Shown piece after piece: positions 12,130 through 24,446 of a stretch of 64,000 nt of DNA (position 1 is the first letter of the stretch; the number at the start of each line of letters is the position of its first letter). Both the position numbers and the translations under genes were made by a program. Source of the stretch: Solen grandis. Its lineage: Eukaryota; Mollusca; Bivalvia; Adapedonta; Solenidae. The stretch spans positions 38,154,024-38,218,023 of the forward strand of contig CM037788.1 in the NCBI GenBank assembly GCA_021229015.1. Reading direction: 5' to 3'. The notes below the pieces were generated by a model. The model did no database searches and was not told where the DNA came from. It saw nothing but the letters and a program-made list of their open reading frames with translations.

Positions 12130-12585
12130 ATGGTGGCATATTTCTGCCAGTCACTTATCCACTTAGCTATGTTGAAACTTTTCTGAAAAATGTCACATAT
12201 TCAGTTATTAAATTCAAGCAAGTAAAAAAAAGTTACAAGTTATTCACTTAGGTATCTTAACAGGACTAAACTGTCTGTTAGTGCCCACTACTGCCAATCA
12301 CACATTTACTTAAATTAACTAGATATCATGCCTTTTTTCCAGATAAATATGTCAAAAAGTGCTTGTTATCCACATAATTTAACTGACTAACTTGAAAAAA
12401 GGCGAGATATCTAGTTATCTTAAGTGAATATATGGCTGGCAGTAGTGGGCACTAACAGGCAGTACCTAAGAAGATTACACGAAAGTTTTCTAATTTCCAG
12501 ATACTAACTGAATATGTGACAATTTTTTCAGAAAAGTTTCGACATAACTAAGTGGATAAGTGGCTGGCAGAGATATGCCACCATA
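12130..12585. mobile_element. Palindromic MITE, full-length copy 1
   Basis: About 456 bp. The left end 'ATGGTGGCATATTTCTGCCA' through 'CACTTATCCACTTAGCTATG' pairs with the reverse complement of the right end, 'ATGGTGGCATATCTCTGCCA' and 'CACTTATCCACTTAGTTATG'. Similarity runs through most of each half, so the whole element is a long hairpin. No coding. Relatives lie at 18974 and 27234. Confidence 0.85.
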
Positions 12586-12889
12586 GCAAAACAATACGGA
12601 TGTACGTTTCCTTTGCATGGTACTCGGTACAAAGGTCAAACCTGTGTCATGATTATGTGACATTCCGCTTGTCTCGTATCACAGTGAGGCACCTCTATGT
12701 TCCAAAAGCTACCGCCATTATTCATTTTTCCTTTGTACAAATTACTTGGCTCTGTTGATGCCTCCAAGGCTCAATTTGCCATCCTCTTTATCTAGATTCT
12801 TAAGCTTATTTTTTTTTTATTTCTTTCCTGCACTTCTCCTTTCTTCTTGCCTTATTTTTTGCGCCCCTAGCAATAATATTCAGTCTGTT

Positions 12890-12985
12890 GATTGTGGCCA
12901 GTATCTGGTAGAAGAAACTACAAGTCTCTGGTTGACAAAATTCCCATATTACTGAAATACTGTCCGTGGATATAAAACCTGTAAG
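12890..12985 (+). mobile_element. Degraded SINE tail
   Basis: 'TTACTGAAATACTGTCCGTG' followed by a TAAAACCT-like tail resembles the type 1 SINE 3' end. Weak support. Confidence 0.3.
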
Positions 12986-12989
12986 TAAG

Positions 12990-14446
<1,457 letters not shown>

Positions 14447-14694
14447 CGGCCGTAACTTCGACATGTGCAGTTGACAGCCCCATGCCCAATCTGCGGAACT
14501 AGTATATATGCTAAGTTTGATACGATCAAAGTGATAAAAAAAATGGTAGCATATGTCGTAAAACCTTGCAAATATAATGACTTAATTACAAAACATATGT
14601 ATATATTATTTAATGCTATACATATTATATCAATACCAAAAGAACAATCCAGGAAACTGTCTGTGCTTATTTCTTGGGTTGTAATTGTTATTTT

Positions 14695-16294
14695 TAGCTC
14701 GTCTGTTTTTCGAAGAAAAATATACGAGCTATTGTCGTAACTCCGGCGTCCACATTGTCGTCGTCGTCCGGAATCTTAACGTTGGCCATAACTTCTCTAC
14801 TATTCCATATACAACTTTCATTTTTGGTCTGCATATTCATCTGGACAAGGCCTATCTAGACATATGCAAATGTTTCACCTATTGACCTTGACCTTTGACC
14901 AATTCTTGCTGTATTTTTTGAAAACTTTAAAATGGCTATCATTTCAGAACCGTTACCAACAGGGCACTGATATTTCACATGTGAATTCCTTGTGGCAAAA
15001 CCTTTTCATCAATGTTAAACTTTTGGACTTATGACCTTGACCTTTGATCTTTGACCTATTTTTGAAATATTTAACAAAAAACTTTAACGTTGACCGTATT
15101 TTTTTTTACTATTTGACACAACTTTTATTTTTTGGTATGGTATGTATATTCATCTTTGCAAGGGATTTTCATAAATACCTCAACATTTCATCTATCGACC
15201 TTGACCTTTGACCTATTTTTTGCTGTATATTTGAAAACATTAAAATGCCTGTCATTTCAGAACCGTTACCAACAGGGCACTGATATTTCACATGTGAATT
15301 CCTTGTGGCAAAACCTTTCCATCAATGTTACACTTTTGGAATTTTGACCTTGACCTTGATCTTTGACCTATTTTTGAAATGTTTAACAAGAAACTTTAAT
15401 TTTTGGCCATAACTTCTTTACTATTTGACATACAACTTTTAGTTTTGATATGCAATTTCATCTTTGCAAGGGCTATTTAGATATACCTCAATATTTCATC
15501 TTTTGACCTTGACCTTTGACCTATTTTTGCTGTAACTTCTGAAAACTTTAAAATGCCTGTCATTTCAGAACCGTTATGAACAGGGCACTGATATTTCACA
15601 TGTGAATTCCTTGTGGCAAGACCTTTCCATCAATACTACACTTTTGGACTTTGACCTCGACCTTTGAACGTTGACCTATTTTTGAAATGTTAACAAAAAA
15701 CTTTAACATTGGCCATAACTTTTTACTTTTTGACATACATCCTTTTATATTTGGTATGCATATTTATCATGACAATGGTTTTTTAGATATACCTCAATAT
15801 TTTATCTATCGACCTTGACCTTTGACCTTATTTTGCCATAACTTTGGACAAGTTTTATAAAAGATATTTCTTTGTCATTATCAATATTTTTCTTTTAAAA
15901 AACTTTGTATACTGGTTTGTCATCATATGAACTTGTGCAGGTATGATTTGGTCATGATTCTTTAGGCAGATAAAAAAGAACATTTTTTTTTAAATGTCTT
16001 CAAATTTTACAGTTTTGTGTTGATTGTCAAAAACTCAATGGATTAGCAATTGTGATTTTTTGTCTACATATTTAACATATTTGTGATGTATACATTCTAT
16101 TCCATGCATGAGTCAAGGTCATCCTTCAAGGTCAAAGGTCAAATTTAAAGGGTATGGTACTTCAACTTTGCATTTAAAGGCTTACAGTTTTAGTTGTGAT
16201 TTTCAAGGTCAACTTTTTTTAAGTGTTTAACAAAAATGTGTAACTTTGGCAAAAACAGACGAACGTTGACACCCGCATGTGGTGCTCTTGTTTT
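14695..16294 (+). mobile_element. Helentron-like repeat carrying a 'TGACCTTGACCTTTGACC' array
   Basis: The 5' end is a compound hairpin at 14695-14731: TAGCTCGT / ACGAGCTA outside, TTTTTC / GAAAAA inside. The 3' end reads 'GTGGTGCTCTTGTTTTA', sharing CTCTTGTTTTA with the repeat ending at 11440. The interior is built of alternating ~154-bp units (about 308-bp higher order); 'CAGAACCGTTACCAACAGGG' recurs near 14945, 15258 and, slightly changed, 15566. Seven copies of a TGACC(T)TTGACC cluster start at 14883, 15032, 15196, 15345, 15504, 15652 and 15810, and an inverted one near 16110. No coding capacity. Mobile class is an inference from end structure. Confidence 0.6.
14883..15830. promoter_or_regulatory. 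Array of nuclear-receptor-like half-sites (DR1 / extended half-site)
   Basis: The reverse complement of 'TGACCTTTGACC' is a direct repeat of GGTCA with one spacer base, the DR1 arrangement bound by RXR/HNF4/PPAR-type receptors. The adjoining 'TGACCTTGA' complements TCAAGGTCA, the NR5A/ERR monomer site. Seven clusters are spaced 148-164 bp apart. Binding is inferred only. Confidence 0.35.
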
Positions 16295-16296
16295 AC

Positions 16297-17027
16297 ATGA
16301 ACACTGCTTTAAAAGCCTACTGTCTGGATATTCAATGCATCTTGCAGACCCTAACTGTCCAATAATTATATTAAAAAAGGAATTACATATTACAAAATAT
16401 ATATTTATTGATCTATTTAATCGCATCTCAAATCACAATCATATAAGATATCTATTATAATTCAGGAGATATTCTATAAATTCTAATATAAAGATCCTGT
16501 ATAATAAAAGTAAATGTATAGTTAATTTCTGTATATTGTTGTTATATATTCCTGAATAATTTAATTAATCAAGAGTTTTTCTTTGGCCAATTATTTTATA
16601 TATTGTTTTTTTTTTTTTTACTTTTAATAGATAAAAATATATATAAATTAACAGAAGACACTCTTGGTGTATACCCCTTGTAACATATGCATAAATAAAA
16701 TCAAGGGACATAACTTAGTGACCCAATTTTAACAATAATTTCTTCTAAAAAGACATCCCTCTTTTCATACAAAAAGACACTTTAGAAATCACTGCGGTTT
16801 AGTATGTTGCCTGTAGGAAATAATTAAATCCCCTATCTGAAAGTTATATTTGTACAGGTGTACTATTGAAGGAGTTGTTTTCCTTGTGTCTTAGTTTATG
16901 TAAAGACTTATTATGTTTAATAAGTCTTTGGCATATGAATACATGTCAAATTGGGTTAAGATACGGATTCTTCTGTCCCGTAGCCGGTAATCTGTCTGTT
17001 GATATAAAAATGTTGCCCGCGGTTGAC
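16297..17027. other. AT-rich intergenic stretch; one hairpin
   Basis: No coding exon recognised. It has a perfect hairpin at 16902-16929: AAAGACTTATTA / TAATAAGTCTTT with loop TGTT, followed by GGCATA, like the hairpin at 6978-7018. Confidence 0.5.
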
Positions 17028-17384
17028 TTAATCCCATGGGGAACACATATACCACTTTTTTAAGTGAAGAAAGCCCTTATCATGTAGAAATATCTTCCGA
17101 CTTACTGATATTTTAATTAGGGATAGAAGCGTGGTGGGAGTCGGAACGCTTCGGAAGTTGTTCTGGTGATTGCCAAATTAAAAAATGTCGTATCCATTAC
17201 AAATTCATTTTGAACTGATTTTATTCTGTGCATGATCAGCACTGCTGCCGTCACTATACTCCCAGGCAAACTTTTCGAACATCACGGGGTCTTTAGACTT
17301 AGTTATATTTTTGATGTTTATGCCAGAAGCATGTGACAAACAAATGTCGTCTGCCGACTCTGCAGACATTTTCTAATTACTTAC

Positions 17385-17504
17385 CGTGAACGCTGCAAGC
17401 AACACGTACTGCGACAAATTATCTTTTATTCTGTAATATTTGCCCTTATATGAGGCAAGGCGCCGATAATTTGGCCAAAACATCCATATTTCATCATAAC
17501 TCGT
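17385..17504 (-). CDS. Single 120-nt internal exon of an unrecognised protein (copy A)
   Basis: On the minus strand an acceptor (CTAACTGCAG) is followed by exactly 40 open codons and a strong donor GTAAGTAATT. The translation begins 'TSYDEIWMFWPNYRRLAS', continues 'YKGKYYRIKDNL' and ends 'SQYVLLAAFT'. I do not recognise the family. The homologous block in copy B (24327-24446) is identical over the first half but carries two in-frame TAGs. Just past the donor lies another frame, from an ATG near 17368, 'MSAESADDICLSHASGINI', also degraded in B. No partner exons with matching phase were found, so this may be a gene relic. The preserved frame and splice sites are what is seen; coding status is inference. 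Confidence 0.45.
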
Positions 17505-17724
17505 CTGCAGTTAGCCGTAAGTTTCTGTAACTAAGGCAGTCTTTACTTGTCGCAGACACATGATGCTATGACAGATCTTTATGTGTCACATGCATCCAAT
17601 TACAAACATTGCCGAACAATGACCCGCGGTGTGTCTATTTCTTTCTAGTCTGGATTATTAGATCAATGTCTAGTTTTAGTACCCTTGTAATTACATTTAC
17701 TGAAAACTTTCTTCTGGAATTATT

Positions 17725-17775
17725 GTTGTGTGGGAGCTTACCGTCCAGCTAATTACAGGTCGTGGAAGACCCAAC
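17725..17775 (-). mobile_element. SINE type 2 fragment
   Basis: 'TTACCGTCCAGCTAATTACA' then 'GGTCGTGGAAGACCC' is the reversed type 2 SINE 3' end with an internal deletion. Confidence 0.5.
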
Positions 17776-18077
17776 GTAAATACCGTTTTGCATCCATCGA
17801 CATTACGTCATCCATTACATGGAAGTTAGAGTATGTGCTATTTGGCTTTGCTTCTCTATCATTGCTTCCCAGTCATCTTCATCTTTCTTTTTTTTTCTGT
17901 CCTTTTGTGCTACTGATTATTGTGTGGTCTAACATTTTTTTTTCTTTTCTCTTATTCAAGTAATTATATATTCTACCCTGAAATGTATTTGGTTTATAAA
18001 ATGTTTAATGTATTCTATTATATGGAAAATCTCACAGATCATACTCATATCAATCGTATGTCTGCTTCAGCGTTCAA

Positions 18078-18535
18078 ATTAGTACTGGTAAATCAGCCTT
18101 CATTGGCACTCAACACTACCTTTGGTAGAGGGCGGAAGAGGCTATACGAAAGCTCAAGACGGCGAGCAAGACAAAAGAACCTTCAGAGACCGTTGTACAA
18201 CTAAGAGGACCGTGGGCCGACGGTTTCTGATCGCCTACTGTTTTTCAACATGTTTGAAAACGCTTTTTCGGCATCCGACCCTCGGTGTGAGGCGATCGTG
18301 TCAGAACTTTCCCCGAATGTATAGGGTAATGTATAGATCGACCTTTACTATTGTCGCAAAATGCGACCGATAAAAAAAAAGATCGGATTCTTTCGGGACC
18401 AATACCATACTCTGTGAGATGACCCTACATTTTGACTTGATGTGGCAATGTGTAACTTGTCTACGGGAGACAGCACTATATATGTTTCATATGACATAAT
18501 TACTGTCGGTTGGACCTTAAACTCAGACAAACAAA
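18078..18535 (+). mobile_element. SINE type 1 interrupted by another repeat
   Basis: The left part has 'TTAGTACTGGTAAATCAGCC' and 'TTGGCACTCAA'. The right part ends with 'ACTGTCGGTTGGACCTTAAA' and 'CTCAGACAAACAAA'. Between them (about 18120-18400) lies a piece of the unclassified repeat seen at 32385-32975, in the opposite orientation. Confidence 0.6.
18120..18400 (-). repeat. Unclassified dispersed repeat, partial copy
   Basis: It shares with the reverse complement of 32385-32750 the words 'GAGGCTAT.CGAAAG.TC', 'ACCTTCAGAGACC', 'GATCGCCTACTGTTTTT' and 'TCGCAAAATGCGACCGAT'. GC content is above that of the flanks. Confidence 0.7.
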
Positions 18536-18769
18536 TACAGTCTAGTTAGATTTCACAGAGTTACCTTCAATAATATAAAAGAATAATATACTAAGGAAAA
18601 AAAGATAAAATGAATTATGATAGGTATTGTGGCAAGTTGAATATCTAACATTTTACTCTCATTGCAGAAGCTGAACATTTACTGATATTGGCAACAAATC
18701 TCCTTTTGCTCCTTTTGGCCGTATTATAAAGCAACGAACAATATCATTTAAAGGCGGGGGAATAATTGA

Positions 18770-18930
18770 ATACAGAAGTACAACCATATTGTCATAAATA
18801 CTCCCAGACCCGAAAATCGCCGACCTACTGCAACTCAACTGGAAGGCTCCAATTCGAGTGGCTGGGTCGGAACTGTAAGTCAGCGCCCAAGAGATCTCAG
18901 TCTCTTGACGCTAGGCTTCAGTTTTCGTTG
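18770..18930 (-). mobile_element. Old SINE type 2 remnant (present in both A and B)
   Basis: 'CGCCGACCTACTGCAACTCA', 'CTGGAAGGCTCC' and 'GTAAGTCAGCG' follow the order of the reversed type 2 SINE head. The same remnant is at 24720-24880 in copy B, so it predates the duplication. Confidence 0.5.
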
Positions 18931-18973
18931 ATCTTCATAAAAGGATAAAATATAAGTATATCAGTGAGAATAG

Positions 18974-19384
18974 TATGGTGGCATTTTATCCACTTAGCTA
19001 TGTCGAAACCTTTTCTGAAAATTTGTCACACATTCAGTTACTATATGGCAAGTAGTAAACTTTCGTGTTATCCTCTTAGGTATCTTAACAGGACAAAGCT
19101 GCCTGTTAGTGCCAGCCATTTATGCACTTAAGATAACTGGATATCTCGTCTTTTTTCAAGTTAGTCAGTCAAATTATGTGGATAATAAGCATGTTTTCGC
19201 ATAATTATGTCTGTTCCAGTTAACATGTACGTGATTGGCAGTAGTGTGCACTTACAGATAGTTTTGTCCTTATCAGATACCCAAGTAGATAACTTGAAAA
19301 TGTTCTACATGCCAGATAATAGCTGAATACGGGACATTTTCGACATAGCTAAGTGGATATATGAATTAAAATATGCCACTATAG
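18974..19384. mobile_element. Palindromic MITE, copy 2
   Basis: The ends are TATGGTGGCATTTTATCCAC and the complement of 'GTGGATATATG...TATGCCACTATA'. Copy B has an uninterrupted sequence at the equivalent point (about 24920), so this is a post-duplication insertion at a TA-containing site. Confidence 0.8.
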
Positions 19385-19454
19385 AACAGAAAGTTTTATG
19401 AAAGCAATTAGTTTACTACTTAGTATAAAATCATCTAAATTAGCATATTTAATG

Positions 19455-19458
<4 letters not shown>

Positions 19459-19491
<33 letters not shown>
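19459..19491. repeat. (GA)n microsatellite
   Basis: About 16 GA units. Copy B has a shorter, interrupted version near 25000-25018. Confidence 0.95.
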
Positions 19492-19493
<2 letters not shown>

Positions 19494-21152
19494 TCTGCGG
19501 AAACCTTCACGCGCTTTCAAGTACTTGTAATCTCAATTTATCCAGTTTGCTTTTCGATTGAATAGTTCTAATTTATTTTGAAACCTATCCTTGTTTTCCA
19601 AAGTTATCGCCTATGTATAAAAGTTTGTTTTCAATGACCAGCTATGCTTATTGATTTAATACTTCACTGTGGTCTTAAGTGGCATGAAATAAAAGAAAGA
19701 AACGTCCCACCGACTGTTTAAAATTTAATACAAATAATGGCCCTTTTTTAGAATTAAAACAGCAATAACAAGCGGCGGAATAGTCTAGTACGCTGTCTTG
19801 TAGACAGTTCTTTTGTTTTTGCAATATACTTGGTAACAGAAATTGTGAGAGTCTGTATGATTTATCACTAACTTATTTATGATGGATTTGATTCAAGTTT
19901 AATGAAATATGTAGATATATAAAATATAAGTTTACTATGTTATCAATATTCTTCAGGGCAGATACCATAAAGAATTATCCTTCTGCTCGAATATTTCATA
20001 GTGATTATAATAATTTGAGATAATTTGAGATATATTTCATGCTAAGATGTTAAATTTAGACTTTATGTCCAAAATTCAGGGAAATTCGCTTGTAATCTAG
20101 GATTTATACAAATTATCGGTTGATGTAACACAGACCCTACTCTTATCCGGTGATGATGTAATAAAACAGTCTCAAGGTTCCTTGTGGTGTATAAAAAAGT
20201 TGAGTGAACGAAACGGTTATTGAATTTTTAAGTATATGTACATACTATGACGTAATTTTACACGAACACGGTCATGTCTTTTCTTTAATACAAAGTATAA
20301 ATATAACAAAATAAAATGTTTATGTATGTGAAAATTGCAATAAATCTTAATATATGTTAAGGGTTTGAGTGGATTGCTGTGATATAAATAAAATTAAATG
20401 TGATAACGTCACAGTGAGTCATTAAAATATAATTCCGCTTTTTTCAACATATAATAAAAAAAATTGTTTGTTTGATACTTTATTTTATTTAATGTCGTTG
20501 TCTCCGAATATTGTTTTTTCATGAATGGAATGGCAACTCGTGTAACTAATTCCAATTTTCGAAGTTTACTCGATGAAATAGTACTGTATCTTCCACTTAA
20601 ACGAACAAATATATTCTACACAATGCCTAATATAAGGTATTTTCTCACATGAGCATAATTACTTTCTTTGAGTTACTGCATCGCAATTCTGCAGTATTCA
20701 TTTGATTCAATTCACAAATATACTACTCATACGTTGTACGTCTGTTTTTGGAAATCATCTATTTATATAAACAACATTAACCCGTGATATAAACATTCCT
20801 GTATAGATCAACTGAAAACCACATCAATATTAATTTTCAAATGAATCAATAGTCTTGCTCTCGCCGTTTCTGTGCAATACAACCTTCAAGGACATTTAGC
20901 TGTTAAAACAGACTTAATTTGTCTGGGTAAACCTCAATGACAATTCTAATACAGTCTGGCCATAAAATTATAAATCAATCATTCAAGCTTTGTTAACGGT
21001 CTCCAAACCATGTCTCGGTTATAAAAAGTAAATAATGACATGTCAGTTCATCGCTTAGGTATTCATATTAGTAGTTCAATTTAATTCTTTTATTAGTATA
21101 ATAACACAAGTTTATCGCCATACAAATACAATAAATAGTGCAATCATGGCAC

Positions 21153-21181
21153 ACATACATACATACATACATACATACATA
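21153..21181. repeat. (CATA)n microsatellite, copy A
   Basis: About 7 units. The allele at the homologous place in copy B (26855-26890) has about 9. Confidence 0.95.
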
Positions 21182-21649
21182 TTAAACACGAATAAAAATG
21201 TAAATTTATCATTTGCAATGTGGACACTTAATTCATACCAAAATATTGATTTAGATGGACATTTTTATTATTTGCTTCTTTTTTTTTTTTACAATTTGCA
21301 AGGTATACAAATTTAACTATAATTAATTCTGCATTAATGTAACAAATTATGTAATGTTGAACATGAACAATAGTATCGTGGGAAGATCTGATTGCGTAAT
21401 TCCCCATAAAATGGACAAACTAAAAGATAAAATGATTATATCACAAAAAAGACAAGTTCTGTTTTCTCTTTCAATGTCTTTTACGCCCTTCTGCTATGTC
21501 TACATTATGAACTGAAACTCTTATTCGTGTTTGTGCTATTATTTGAGAATACTTATCAATTTGCATTAAAATGCCCAGGATTAAAAAATACTATTTTTAT
21601 ATAATTTGTAACTGCCCAACTTTCTATAGGACTTTGGATTTTTCATATG

Positions 21650-21800
21650 AGGAAGCCTTCCAGCTGGCTTGCGGTAGGTTGGTGGTTCTACCGGGTACCT
21701 CTGTGTACTCAGGGTCTTCCTCCACCTGTAATTAGCTGGACGTCGCTATATGATTGAAATACTATCGCAGCGACGGTAAACCCAATACAACAACACAACA
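21650..21800 (+). mobile_element. SINE type 2, 3' part
   Basis: 'CCAGCTGGCTTGCGGTAGGT', 'GGTGGTTCTACCGGGTACC', 'TCTTCCTCCACCTGTAATTA' and 'GCAGCGACGGTAAACCCAA' occur in order. The tRNA head is missing. It is absent from copy B. Confidence 0.85.
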
Positions 21801-22829
21801 ACTGGCCAACTTTCTATAGATTTAATAGAATTAAACCCTCTCTGTACATACTAGTCATATATACGGCTAGCAATATTGTTCTGTCTGTTTAATCAACTTT
21901 AGTCATCGAATATAATTAAAAAGCGTAGGTCATTTATAAATCTTTAGCAAAGTTTAAGACAAAAAGTCCATTCTGATAAGTTAAAGCAAGAAATTAAGGC
22001 AAATAGTATACTTGGAGAATCCTGTTGAAACAGTGAGCAAAATCATAACTTTTTTCATTAATCGTCTTTAGATATTAGTGCTTAGACACTATTTTTCCGG
22101 TTTACAAAAATAGCGTTGTGTTATCATGAAAGAGAAGTATGGACAAAATAACTCTAGATCAACTAAACAAGAAGGGATGAAGACTGAAGGTAGTCGGTAG
22201 CCAATCATTTTTTGATTGTTAATGTACATTATCATTTTTATTGCGAAAATAATTCATTTGAAAGGAATAGTTCGATAACCGTCAGGTATCTTAAAGATAG
22301 CCTCACATTTACAGCTGGAAACTTCAAAGATATGCAAGAAAGACCACCCACATCACGAAAAAATGATTAAAAAATTAAGTAAAAGCGAAAAATTAGCATG
22401 GCATTCAGTTCGTAATATACTTATCATGTGATCATGGGTGATTCGCCACCCTTACAGATACAGTACTTTTAAATATTTTCCTATGTACTTTCTTAAGATG
22501 AAAACAACTACGCATCGTTGATATATTTACACACACACAGAGAATAAAAATTAAATTAATCGTGGTTATTGTAATTCAAAATTGAGAATATACGGCTTAT
22601 GTATTAATTCCGTGAAAGCGACATAAAAAGCAAATTCTTTTCTATAATTCTATAATAATTACGCATTCAAATTGTTTTCTTCATTTTCAGTTTATGTGGT
22701 TTCGAAGATTCATACATAATGTACTTTCTTCACTTCGTACTAGATTTAATTGAAATATAATATAAATTTTGCTCAGATATTATCTTCCTGTTTGAAACCG
22801 GAATAAAGAATAAAGGTGAAAAAAAAAAT

Positions 22830-23175
22830 GCAATGAAATGTTATTCAGTTTTTATGACTATAAATCTAGAAAGGCGGGTTATTAAATTTTCCATTCTTAT
22901 TAAATTTCCATTCGTTTTATTATTAAGTTTTATTAAAAGGCTATCAGAAATATTTTTTTCCAATTTATCAAGACTGTCTCAACAAATCTTTTATTGCTAT
23001 TTTTTACAACAATACGTATATAAATATAATAAAATGCTAACATAGTTAACTTTCTAGAGAGTCTGTCTGGACTGGCGACGTTCGATTCTTGTCGTTTTAA
23101 ATAAAAATCCCTCGGGTCAAAGACACACCGCTGTATAGGAATCACAAAAGTGTAAGCTGTCGAATGGATTTTCGT
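22830..23175 (-). other. Block conserved in three duplicate copies (A, B, C)
   Basis: On the minus strand an acceptor-like 'GATTCCTATACAG' precedes 'CGGTGTGTCTTTGACCCGAG'. 'GTCGCCAGTCCAGA' and 'GTTAACTATGTT' follow. The block recurs at 28081-28196 and 42640-42760. A frame (RCVFDPRDFYLKRQ) is open in A, frameshifted in B and stopped in C, so it is probably non-coding or a lost exon. Confidence 0.45.
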
Positions 23176-23639
23176 CGGTCTTAAACAAAGCAGCTATTTC
23201 TCTGTAATTTTCTCTCTATAAAGATCTTGAAATTCAAATGACCAGGATCTTAACAGACAAGACGCACATTCAGTAAATGTGTGTCTGGGTACTGATGGAA
23301 ATGTACTTTTTATTTCATTTAAGAACTTTTATATCTAGTTATAGAGTTTGTTACTTTCAACTTATATATGTATTTTTAAAATCAATTTTTTAAAATACAG
23401 AACCATCCTGATGTTACGAGTTTTGATATAATTCATTTTTATTGTTCATCGTTTTAACTATTGTTGAATAAAAAGGTAATACATGCGTTGTTGTCCTTTG
23501 AACCACGACTGACTAAAGAAGATTTAAGTATTTGGAAGAAAATGACAGAAAATGAAATTTGATATAAAAATCGCTTCAACACCCTCTTCCAATATGAAAC
23601 AAATTAGTTAGTTGAAACCATAAAGCTAGCTAAATATCA

Positions 23640-23711
23640 GACCGGTTCCGGCGGCTGTATGAGAACAGAGTCTGCCCCGGAATCGCAAGCTCGTAGGCTT
23701 CAGTAACCAGC

Positions 23712-23748
<37 letters not shown>
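23640..23748 (+). repeat. tRNA-like SINE head fragment and (TA)n run
   Basis: 'CTGCCCCGGAATCGCAAGCT' resembles the head of the type 1 SINE at 1199 ('CTGCCCCGGAATCGGGTGG'). A TA microsatellite follows at 23714-23748. Confidence 0.5.
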
Positions 23749-23754
<6 letters not shown>

Positions 23755-24326
23755 AGGGCGTATTTCACAATAGTAGTTTTTTACTATACAGACAAAGACG
23801 GAAAATCAAATCTAGCGAAAAGATTCTTTTTTAAACTTGGCATGATTATAGAGAATTTGATTTGGCTTTCGTTTTGCTTTCGATTCCAGGGAAATAAAAA
23901 GAAAACGTAGAAAAAAAAAAAAAAAAAAATAGTTGCCCTCATCCATTGGGGGAACACAGTTTATACTTTTCTGTGTGTTTGAAACCCTTTTCATTTAGAC
24001 GTGTCTTCATACTAACTGATATATTAAGAACGGATAAAAAGCGTTATGAGAATTTAAAAGTATTAATACATTTGGAACGCTTCGAAAATTGTGCTGGTGA
24101 CTGCCAAAAAAAAATGAAATGATCGCTTTCATTAAAAAATTCAGTGTGAACTGTTTTTACTCTGTGTACGATCAGTACTGTAGGCGTCACAAAACTTACA
24201 GGTAGGTTTTTCGAACATCACGGGGTCTTAAATCCGAAATTATACAGTATTTTTAATGTTTATGCCTGAAGCATGTGAAAAGCAAATATCGCCTGCCGAG
24301 TCTGGAAACTGATTCCAATTACTTAC

Positions 24327-24446
24327 CGTGAACGCTGCAAGCAACACGTGCGGCTACAGATCATCTTTTATTCTGTACTAGTTGACCTTATATGAGGCAA
24401 GGCGCCGATAATTTGGCCAAAACATCCATATTTCATCATAACTCGT
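24327..24446 (-). pseudogene. Disabled copy of the 120-nt exon (copy B)
   Basis: Acceptor and donor positions match the A exon and the length is the same (120 nt). The first 20 codons are identical. Codon 23 (TAT to TAG) and codon 31 (TCG to TAG) are stops. Nearly all differences fall in the second half and change amino acids, as expected after loss of constraint. Confidence 0.55.

Larger units (their letters stand above)
17028..23340. repeat. Segmental duplication, copy A
   Basis: Direct tandem partner of copy B (23930-28196). Collinear blocks include 17448-17515 with 24389-24456 (near identical), 19400-20140 with 24940-25790, 20640-21440 with 26300-27090, and 22600-23150 with 27600-28195. 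Copy A is longer: it alone has about 1 kb at 17520-18548, a MITE at 18974-19384 and about 950 bp (21560-22500) with a SINE. The A end also matches copy C at 42240-43240. Confidence 0.85.
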
